This document shows, piece after piece, positions 7,036 to 12,874 of a stretch of 12,874 nt of DNA (the first letter of the stretch is position 1; the number at the start of each line of letters is the position of its first letter). The position numbers were made by a program, and so were the translations under genes. This stretch comes from CAZXVW01 sp964644025 (GTDB lineage Bacteria > Acidobacteriota > Terriglobia > Bryobacterales > Bryobacteraceae), in the NCBI GenBank assembly GCA_964644025.1, contig CAZXVW010000127.1:1-12874 (forward strand), in the 5' to 3' direction. The notes under the pieces are model-generated. The model worked only from the letters and a program-made list of their open reading frames with translations, did no database searches and had not been told where the DNA came from.

Positions 7036-8410
7036 GAGCGATGGCCGTTGACCCCTCCGGCTGATCCAGCGGAACCGGAAGGTGGAGTCTTACGACGGCG
7101 CCGGCGCCCGGAGCGTTTTCGACGGTGATGTCGCCGTCATGATCGGTGATGATGCGGTGCGCAATCGCCAATCCCAGGCCGGTTCCGGCCGGCTTGGTCG
7201 TAAAATACGGATCGAACAACCGGGGGATTTCATCTTCCCGCACGCCGGGCCCCTGATCGGTCACCGACACCTCCACGAACCGGCGATCGTCCCGTTCGCA
7301 CTGCTGGAGAGCCACGTTCACCTCACCCCCCCTGGGCATAGCTTCCATGGCATTCACCAGAATATTCAAGAACACCTGCTCCAGGCGCTCTGCGTCGCCC
7401 ACGATTTCAGGCAAGTCCGCCGTGAAGGAGCGACGGATCCGGATCCCTTTCTCCTCGGCCTCCGGTTCCACCAACTTGAGCACGTGGGAAATCACTGCGG
7501 CAAGAGCGAGGCGCTGCCGGGGTGTTGCACTGGGGCGGGAAAAGGCCAGGAACTCCTCGGTGATCCGATTGAGCCGGCGGGTTTCTTCCCCGAGGACTTC
7601 GAAAAGGCCATCCACTTCTTCCCAATTCGGCGATTTCGAATGGAGTTCTTCCCTGAGCAACCTCAGGTTCAAGTCGATGGCAGTCAATGGATTGCGGATC
7701 TCATGCGCCACGCCGGCCGCCAGGCTTTCGGTGACCGCAAGGCGGTCCAGGCGCCGGAGCTGTTTCTCCAGCTCCCGCACCCGGGTGATATCCTTCAGCG
7801 TCATCACCACGCCGGCTTTCATATTGCCGGCCAGCACCAGGGGCGAGGTGGTGACGCGCACCCAGGCGGGCCCTGTCGGGCCGGCGGTGTGGCGCAAGTC
7901 GGTGTCCTGCACGTAGCGATCCCCGTCGATGGCTTGCCGGGCCAGTTCCGCCAGCCTCGGAAAGCGCTCCGCCAGTCCCTCGAGGGTCTGTTCGTCACCC
8001 CCTTGGTCCAGCATCAACATCCGCTGAGCTGCCGGATTGGTGACCGTGATGTTGCCCCCTGCGTCAAAGGTGACCACTCCCCGGGCCATGTTTTCCAGAA
8101 TGTGCCGGCTGAGGACTTGCACGCGGGTGAGCTTGCTTTGCGTGGACTGATAGTGTTGAAGGATCAGTACGGATACCAGCGCCGTGGCACCCAGCAGCAC
8201 TGCTGTCACGGCGATTTTGATCAGATCCGAGCGGGGGATCTCCTCCGGATGCGTGCCCAGCGCCAGCGCTTCGCCCAGGGCCACGTGCCACCGCTCCAGG
8301 CTGAACACGAGCAGGCCAGTCAGCAAGAGGGTCAGGGCAAACAGCACAGGCGCGGCGACCCGGTAAGGGATGATGCCCCACAACGCGGACTCGTCAGTCG
8401 ACTCGAACAC
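7010..8410 (-). CDS. Membrane sensor histidine kinase (NtrB/ZraS/AtoS-like) with PAS domain
   Basis: A 466-residue kinase that phosphorylates the overlapping downstream regulator. Two membrane helices (about 14-38 and 66-86) flank a short ~27-residue outer loop, so the signal may be sensed in the membrane or by the cytoplasmic PAS domain (about 105-210, ILENMARGVVTFDAGGNI). The HisKA box holds phospho-acceptor His236 (AAGVAHEIRNPLTA). The ATPase domain has an N-box (349-353, NILVN), DQGPG (385-389), a FDPYFTTK F-box and GTGLGL (409-414). I prefer GTG 8410 because AGAGGA (8423-8418) lies 7 nt upstream; an in-frame GTG at 8452 adds 14 residues but has no ribosome site. It follows the trehalose fusion by 98 nt on the same strand, with no terminator seen between, so read-through is likely. 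The signal is unknown. Confidence 0.93.
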   Translation of the reverse strand: MFESTDESALWGIIPYRVAAPVLFALTLLLTGLLVFSLERWHVALGEALALGTHPEEIPRSDLIKIAVTAVLLGATALVSVLILQHYQSTQSKLTRVQVLSRHILENMARGVVTFDAGGNITVTNPAAQRMLMLDQGGDEQTLEGLAERFPRLAELARQAIDGDRYVQDTDLRHTAGPTGPAWVRVTTSPLVLAGNMKAGVVMTLKDITRVRELEKQLRRLDRLAVTESLAAGVAHEIRNPLTAIDLNLRLLREELHSKSPNWEEVDGLFEVLGEETRRLNRITEEFLAFSRPSATPRQRLALAAVISHVLKLVEPEAEEKGIRIRRSFTADLPEIVGDAERLEQVFLNILVNAMEAMPRGGEVNVALQQCERDDRRFVEVSVTDQGPGVREDEIPRLFDPYFTTKPAGTGLGLAIAHRIITDHDGDITVENAPGAGAVVRLHLPVPLDQPEGSTAIAHESQPAHR

Positions 8411-8417
8411 CGCTGAT

Positions 8418-8423
8418 TCCTCT
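8418..8423 (-). promoter_or_regulatory. Ribosome binding site deciding the kinase start
   Basis: AGAGGA on the minus strand lies 7 nt before GTG 8410. It favours that start over the upstream GTG at 8452, which has no purine-rich site. Confidence 0.5.
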
Positions 8424-8508
8424 TTCAGTGTAACGCCTCCCCGCGGGCTCACGGTTGCAGTTTACGACCCCTCGCCGGCATGGCCCCGGGCAGCGGTAAC
8501 GGCGCGGC

Positions 8509-10737
8509 TCAGGCATGATGGGCGAGACGGGAATCAACGGTGGCGAATTGCTGGAGCAAGGCGCGCACCCGGGCCGGATTAGGCAAATAGAAGCGGGCGC
8601 CGGTGTCCCCTTTGCCGACGCGCACCGTCCAGGCGGCCGGATCCAGCTTGGCGAACATGTCCTCGTCGGTCCGATCGTCACCGACGGCGAAGCGGAAGTC
8701 CGAATCCGGTTGGACGTGGAGCAGGTATTCGACGATCTGCCCCTTATTGATCCGCAGCGGCCGGATCTCCACGCATTTCTGGCCCTTGACGGCGCTGACC
8801 TCGGTCTCGCCCAGCATCCCCTCCAGCACGCCCATGAGTTCGCTAGCCAGCCACTCGCTGAATTCCGGGTGAGACATGCGGTAGTGCCAAACCACGGAGT
8901 TCTCCTTCTCCTCGATGAGGCTGCCGGGAGCGCGCTCGACAACGTGATTCAGCAGCTCGAGCACGCTGGGCCGCCAGTCCCCGGGCGGCGGCGGGTGCAA
9001 CTCTTGCCACTCGGATTGCCCCGGCGGCCGGATCATCGCTCCGTGCTCGGCCGCCAGCCAGAGACCGGGGACCTGCCCGAACCAGCGCTCGACGTCCTGC
9101 TTCTTTCGTCCGGAGACTAGGGCGACGAGGTTCCCGGGATGGTTCGCGAGCCGCGATAACAGGTCAAAGAGATCACCGGTGGGCACCGCCTGCTCCGGCC
9201 GGCCCGTATAAGCCGCCAGGGTGCCGTCGTAATTGAGAAACAGGAGCCTCTTGCGAGCTTTCTGGTAATGGGCCACGATTTCATCGAAATCCAGGATGTC
9301 CGGCTGCCCGGTCGGCTTCCTGGCGCGGGAAGCAGCCGCTTCGGAAAGGTAAGAGACGAACCGCTCGCCCCAGGTAAACACGTTGTTCTGGATGACCCGC
9401 CGGCGGAGGGCGGCCATGCGCTCCCGGCGTTCCTCGAGCGGGAGGGCGAGGGCCTTCTGAATCACGCCGGCTGTCTTCTCCTCGTCGAAAGGGTTCACCA
9501 GAAAGGCTTCGCCCATCTCGGCGGCGGCGCCGGCCAGTTCGCTCAGCACCAGCACCCCATCGCCCTGATTGCAGGCCACATACTCTTTCGCGACCAGATT
9601 CATGCCGTCCCGCAGGGGGGTGACCCATCCCACGTCGGCCAGCGAATACAAGGCGACCAACTGCGAGCGGGAAATGCCACGGCGGAGATAAACCACCGGC
9701 GTCCAGTCCGGGGCGCCGAACTGGCCGTTGATTTCGCCGACCAGCTCGTTCACCGTGCGGCGTAACCGGGCATAAGACGCGACCCGTTCCCGGGAAGGCA
9801 CCGCCACCTGGATCAGGATCACCTTCCCCCGCAATCCCGGCGAAGCGAGCAGCAAGCGGCGAAACGTGCGCAGCCGTTCGGGGATCCCTTTCGTATAGTC
9901 CAGGCGATCGACCGAGAGCATGATCTGGCGGCCCTGGAACCGCCGCCGGTATTGCTCAATGTATTCGGAAGTTTCCCGGCTCCCAGTCAACAGGCTCCGG
10001 AACTCGTCCGGGGCGATGCCGATCGGCAGCGCCTCGAGCCGGACGGCCCGCCCCCCGACTTCGACACGGTCGATCTGGGCTTCCAGACCGCCGATTCTCA
10101 GCAGGGCGGAGCGGAAGTGCTGCAGGTGAGCGTGCGTCTGGAAGGCCAGCAGGTCCGCGCCGAGCAACCCCTGGAGCAACTCATCCCGGCCGGGAAGCAG
10201 CCGGAACAGCTCCGAGGAAGGAAACGGAATGTGGAGGAAGAACCCGATGCGGGCATCCGGCATCGCTTCCCGCAGCAGGTGAGGCAGCAACATCAACTGA
10301 TAATCGTGAACCCAGATCAGATCGCCGGGCCGGCTGTGCCGCACCACTGCGTCGCAGAACCGCTTGTTCACATCGACGTAAGCGGTCCAGCCCTTCGGTT
10401 CATAGGAAAGCAGCGAAGGGAAGTAATGAAACAGGGGCCAGATGGTCTGATTACAGTATCCTTCGTAAAACAGGTCGGCAGTCTTCTGCGGGATGTCCAC
10501 GATGACGTACTCTTCCCGCTGCGCCCAATGGTTGATCGCTTCCTGCCGCCGGGAGTCGCCGATACCGGAGGAGTCACCCGGCCAGCCGATCCAGATGCCG
10601 TTGGTGCGGTCGAGAATCGGCTTCATGGCAGTGACCAGCCCGCCCGCGCTGGCGTGGACCTTCCAGCCGTCCCCATGACGGCGAACCGTCACCGGCAGGC
10701 GATTGGAAACCACTACCAGGCGCTGTTGCGATTCCAT
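8509..10737 (-). CDS. Fused trehalose-6-phosphate synthase / trehalose-6-phosphate phosphatase-like protein
   Basis: A 742-residue OtsA-OtsB fusion. The N-terminal GT20 domain (about 5-465) joins UDP-glucose (or another NDP-glucose) and glucose-6-phosphate into trehalose-6-phosphate. Its active-site residues are in place: SNRLPV, SAGGL, WPLFHYF, HDYQ with Asp145, Arg278 and Lys283 in VDRLDYTKG, Asp377 and Glu385. The C-terminal HAD domain (about 495-735) resembles trehalose-6-phosphate phosphatase: VSGRK, EEKENSVVWHYR, INKG and GDDRTDE (GDD at 686-688). However, the motif I Asp pair that normally reads DYDGT is NYDGT, with Asn502 replacing the phosphate-accepting Asp; the codon is AAT. The phosphatase half is thus probably inactive or regulatory. 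ATG 10737 directly precedes the family N-terminus, although GGAGG lies 17 nt upstream, farther than usual. The synthase identity is secure. Confidence 0.95.
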   Translation of the reverse strand: MESQQRLVVVSNRLPVTVRRHGDGWKVHASAGGLVTAMKPILDRTNGIWIGWPGDSSGIGDSRRQEAINHWAQREEYVIVDIPQKTADLFYEGYCNQTIWPLFHYFPSLLSYEPKGWTAYVDVNKRFCDAVVRHSRPGDLIWVHDYQLMLLPHLLREAMPDARIGFFLHIPFPSSELFRLLPGRDELLQGLLGADLLAFQTHAHLQHFRSALLRIGGLEAQIDRVEVGGRAVRLEALPIGIAPDEFRSLLTGSRETSEYIEQYRRRFQGRQIMLSVDRLDYTKGIPERLRTFRRLLLASPGLRGKVILIQVAVPSRERVASYARLRRTVNELVGEINGQFGAPDWTPVVYLRRGISRSQLVALYSLADVGWVTPLRDGMNLVAKEYVACNQGDGVLVLSELAGAAAEMGEAFLVNPFDEEKTAGVIQKALALPLEERRERMAALRRRVIQNNVFTWGERFVSYLSEAAASRARKPTGQPDILDFDEIVAHYQKARKRLLFLNYDGTLAAYTGRPEQAVPTGDLFDLLSRLANHPGNLVALVSGRKKQDVERWFGQVPGLWLAAEHGAMIRPPGQSEWQELHPPPPGDWRPSVLELLNHVVERAPGSLIEEKENSVVWHYRMSHPEFSEWLASELMGVLEGMLGETEVSAVKGQKCVEIRPLRINKGQIVEYLLHVQPDSDFRFAVGDDRTDEDMFAKLDPAAWTVRVGKGDTGARFYLPNPARVRALLQQFATVDSRLAHHA

Positions 10738-10860
10738 CTGTTGGCTAGCTCTTTCCTCCGGTCCCAGGCGAGTTCGCTATCAGAAACTATCCAGCTTCGG
10801 GACGCCGCCCCCCAGGTTCGACAAGAGTGACTTATTCCGCGTCACTGCACGTCTTTTTTT

Positions 10861-10890
10861 ATTATATCGCGGCAAATGGCGGGGAGTTAA
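10861..10890 (-). promoter_or_regulatory. Sigma-70-type promoter of the trehalose fusion gene
   Basis: On the minus strand, TTAACT (10890-10885, four of six consensus bases) and a perfect TATAAT (10866-10861) are 18 bp apart in an AT-rich patch. Transcription would start near 10854 and give a ~115-nt leader to the trehalose gene. That leader contains a 6-bp hairpin, AGTGAC/GTCACT, with arms at 10826-10831 and 10841-10846. Confidence 0.6.
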
Positions 10891-10912
10891 AATTCGGAGC
10901 CGGTTCCCCGAA
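10889..10912 (-). terminator. Intrinsic terminator after the fucosidase gene
   Basis: On the minus strand TTCGGGG (10912-10906) pairs with CTCCGAA (10899-10893). This makes a 7-bp stem with one G-T pair and a 6-nt loop, followed at once by TTTT. It lies 18 nt after the fucosidase stop and just before the trehalose promoter. The short T-run makes it moderate rather than strong. It separates the two transcription units. Confidence 0.5.
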
Positions 10913-10930
10913 ACCACGGGCGCGCGACGC

Positions 10931-12340
10931 CTACCGGTCGCGCCATCCCATGGCTTGCTGTTTCTTGATCTTCTCCGTGTTCAGCTTGATGTCGGCGCCT
11001 TTCACCCAATGATAGGTTCCGGTGGCGTTTGGGTCGGTCACTGTGTCACCGGACATTTCCAGCACGATCACCGAATCGTTTTCATCCGGCGGCTGGCGGG
11101 GCACGTGAACCGTAATGGATCCCTTGCCGGTATCCTGGTCCACTTGCAGGGGGCGCTGGTCCGGATCGGCCAGCAGATACGCCTTGGCCACCCTGGATTT
11201 CAGCCCGTAAAAGGCAACACCGTCCGGGTTCCATTTCAGGACGTGGAGGTAAAGCCGGCGTGGCTTTTGAGTGATCGCACCCCATTCGAAGTCGAAATCG
11301 AACGGGCTGGCGGTGGTCCCATAGATGGATTCGCCGTTGACTTTCATCCACTGCCCGATCGCCTTGAGCCGTTCGATTTCTTCCGGGCACAGCGTTCCAT
11401 CAGGCCGCGGGCCGACGTTCAGCAACATGTTGGCGCCGCGGGAAACGCAGAGCGCGAACCGCTGAATGAGATCCTGAACGCTTTTCCAGTGATTGTCGTC
11501 GCGGTCGTAGCCCCAGTTGTCGCGCATGGTCATCGGGGTTTCGGCGTCGCCGGTGACGCGGCGGGCGGGGATGCGCCGGTCACCTTCCTGGTGATAATCG
11601 CTCAACCCCTCGCGTCCGCGGAGCCGCCCGCTGATCAGCGTGTTGGGCTGAAGCTGCCGCACCAGCAGGCCGTAGCTGGTGTTGATATCGGTGAATTTAT
11701 CACCGGTATCGAACCATACGATGGCCATGGGGCCGTAATTTGTCAGCAGCTCCCGCAACTGTCCCTTGACGAAGGCTACGTATTTCGGCGAAGGGGGGTC
11801 GGGGTCTGTCCTGACAAACTTCCGGTTGTACCAGTCCCTGCTGTGCGAGTAATAGACGCCGAACCGGATTCCCTGGCGGCTGCACGCCGCGGCGAGTTCC
11901 TTGATGACATCGCGGTGGAACGGCGTAGCGTCAACGATGTTGTAGCGAGTCAGCTTGGAACCAAACATGCTGAAACCGTCATGGTGTTTCGCAGTGATCA
12001 CCAGGTACTTCATGCCGGCTTCCTTCGCCAGGCTGACCCAGCGGGAGGCATCGAAACGGACCGGGTTGAACCGCTTGGCCAGCGCGGCGTACTCCTGCTT
12101 GGGAATGTGGGCGTGCAGCATAATCCACTCGGCGCTGGCGCCTCCCATTTCCTTCCCGTAATCGAAGCCTTTCCACTCGCCGCCGAGCACCGAATACAGG
12201 CCCCAGTGAATAAACATGCCGAAGCGGGCCTGGCGCCACCAGGCCATGCGCCGGTCGCGGCTGTTTTCCGCGTTGTTGCGGCTCGCCAGCGGAATCCCAG
12301 CGAGCGCGAGGAATAAGAAAACCAGCATAAGTTTTTTCAT
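10931..12340 (-). CDS. Secreted GH29 alpha-L-fucosidase
   Basis: A 469-residue exo-glycosidase that should release L-fucose from fucosylated glycans by a retaining mechanism. Residues 1-20 form a signal peptide (KK, then LMLVFLFLALAGIPLAS) without a lipobox Cys, so the protein is exported to the periplasm or outside. The catalytic barrel shows GH29 landmarks: FGMFIHWGLYS (40-50), TAKHHDGF (117-123), a WFDTG motif with the likely nucleophile Asp211, Glu267 before PMTMRDNWGY as a candidate acid/base, and NMLLNVGPRPDGT. A C-terminal beta domain ends near 469. The length is normal for the family. The start is supported by the signal peptide; GGAAGG lies 12 nt upstream. It follows a dehydrogenase gene by 43 nt on the same strand and is closed by a terminator. 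GH29 membership is secure; the exact linkage cut is unknown. Confidence 0.92.
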   Translation of the reverse strand: MKKLMLVFLFLALAGIPLASRNNAENSRDRRMAWWRQARFGMFIHWGLYSVLGGEWKGFDYGKEMGGASAEWIMLHAHIPKQEYAALAKRFNPVRFDASRWVSLAKEAGMKYLVITAKHHDGFSMFGSKLTRYNIVDATPFHRDVIKELAAACSRQGIRFGVYYSHSRDWYNRKFVRTDPDPPSPKYVAFVKGQLRELLTNYGPMAIVWFDTGDKFTDINTSYGLLVRQLQPNTLISGRLRGREGLSDYHQEGDRRIPARRVTGDAETPMTMRDNWGYDRDDNHWKSVQDLIQRFALCVSRGANMLLNVGPRPDGTLCPEEIERLKAIGQWMKVNGESIYGTTASPFDFDFEWGAITQKPRRLYLHVLKWNPDGVAFYGLKSRVAKAYLLADPDQRPLQVDQDTGKGSITVHVPRQPPDENDSVIVLEMSGDTVTDPNATGTYHWVKGADIKLNTEKIKKQQAMGWRDR

Positions 12341-12383
12341 GAGCTGCGCGAACCTTCCTTTCTCGCCGGCAGGCGGCTTTCTC

Positions 12384-12874
12384 CTACCAGCCTCCGATAT
12401 CGACCAAGATCTTGCTGACCGCCGCCGGGTCCCGGTCCCATTGCTCGAGGGCTTCGCCGGCCTGCGCCAGCGGCACCGTGGCGGTGATGGCGTCGTCCAC
12501 CGGAAACTTGCCCTCCCGGAGCATGGTCATGACGCCCTCGAAATCCTCCGGGCCGGCGTTGCGCGAGCCCAGGATGTCCAGTTCCTTCAAGACGAAGAGC
12601 CTCGTCTCATAAGCGACCGGCTCCTTGGCGTAACCAACGTAAACCACGCGCCCGGTAAAGGCGGCCTCCTCGATGGCTGCGCGATAGGTTGCGGGCAGAC
12701 CGATGGCCTCGATAACCACGTCGGGACCGAAGCCTCCGGTAATTTCCTGGAGCGCCTGGTGCAGGCGGCCGCCGGCCGAATTGATCAAGTGCCGCGCGCC
12801 GGCTTTCCGGGCCAGGGCAAGCTTGGCATCATCGATGTCTATGGCGATCGTCGTGGCGCCGCGAAACGCCGCCG
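12384..12874 (-). CDS. Zinc-binding (MDR) alcohol/sugar dehydrogenase, 5' end beyond the window
   Basis: The frame runs open from the window edge to a TAG at 12386-12384, giving the last ~163 residues. These are the nucleotide-binding half of a medium-chain dehydrogenase. IAIDIDDAKLALARKAGA places Asp after strand two, which usually means NAD rather than NADP. VVIEAIG, AFTGRVVYVGYAKEP and ELDILGSRNA follow, as in the sorbitol/threonine/L-galactonate dehydrogenase-like group. The zinc-binding N-terminal half is outside the window, so metal ligands cannot be checked. A TTG at 12788 is an internal codon, not the start. The fucosidase begins 43 nt downstream, so the two are probably one operon. 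Oxidation of L-fucose or a derived sugar acid is a reasonable guess from this context, but only a guess. Confidence 0.85.
   Translation of the reverse strand, partial: AAFRGATTIAIDIDDAKLALARKAGARHLINSAGGRLHQALQEITGGFGPDVVIEAIGLPATYRAAIEEAAFTGRVVYVGYAKEPVAYETRLFVLKELDILGSRNAGPEDFEGVMTMLREGKFPVDDAITATVPLAQAGEALEQWDRDPAAVSKILVDIGGW

Noticed and set aside
7082..8416. Long + strand open frame (444 codons) opposite the histidine kinase
   Set aside because: It is a shadow of the kinase gene, rich in His/Gln/Arg, with no recognisable domain.
10826..10860. AGTGAC/GTCACT hairpin followed by a T-run as a + strand terminator
   Set aside because: The T-run begins 7 nt after the stem and no + strand gene ends here. 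It is more simply part of the leader of the minus-strand trehalose gene.
10703..12316. Long + strand open frame (537 codons) opposite the fucosidase
   Set aside because: It lies antisense to a gene with clear GH29 motifs. Its translation shows no family and arises from high-GC codon bias in the opposite frame.

Overview
The window is a GC-rich bacterial segment. Several traits suggest Acidobacteriota, perhaps a Solibacter/Bryobacter-like lineage: the style of the sigma-54 protein, a many-pass membrane HD-GYP/GGDEF protein, a fused trehalose synthase/phosphatase, and a secreted GH29 fucosidase. That placement is inference from general family resemblance, because there is no rRNA or other marker gene here.

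Left edge (1-1515): a short fragment of an alpha/beta-hydrolase on + runs head-on into rpoN on -. Both reading frames lose their family resemblance inside the same ~20-30 bp (about 145-175). rpoN therefore lacks its last ~60 residues, including the RpoN box, and the hydrolase stops just after its nucleophile elbow. This looks like a chimeric junction, either an assembly artefact or a real rearrangement.

Signalling block (1516-8410): a divergent, non-coding ~420 bp region leads to an 863-residue membrane protein (TM bundle, HD-GYP, GAF, GGDEF). Its GGDEF domain has Asn where cyclic-di-GMP synthases normally use Asp to read guanine. Next come two small + strand genes, a MerR-like DNA-binding protein and a TPR-like protein. 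Upstream of the first lies a well-spaced -24/-12 (sigma-54) promoter with a TGCAA-N3-TTGCA dyad about 110 bp before the predicted transcription start. The same dyad recurs after the second small gene. Converging from the right is a - strand pair: an NtrC-class sigma-54 activator and its membrane histidine kinase, overlapping by 26 nt. Sigma-54, a sigma-54 activator and a sigma-54-type promoter thus lie within 8 kb of each other.

Carbohydrate block (8509-12874): upstream of the kinase on the same strand is a 742-residue trehalose-6-phosphate synthase/phosphatase fusion. The phosphatase half has lost the nucleophilic Asp of its HAD motif (Asn502). The fusion has a good sigma-70-type promoter, placed directly after an intrinsic terminator that closes the next unit. 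That unit is a zinc-type sugar/alcohol dehydrogenase (5' end outside the window) followed by a secreted GH29 alpha-L-fucosidase, which suggests fucoside use.

Main points for follow-up: the Asn in the GGDEF base-recognition site (possible cyclic AMP-GMP or altered specificity), the apparently dead trehalose phosphatase half, the sigma-54 promoter with repeated dyads, and the rpoN/hydrolase junction.
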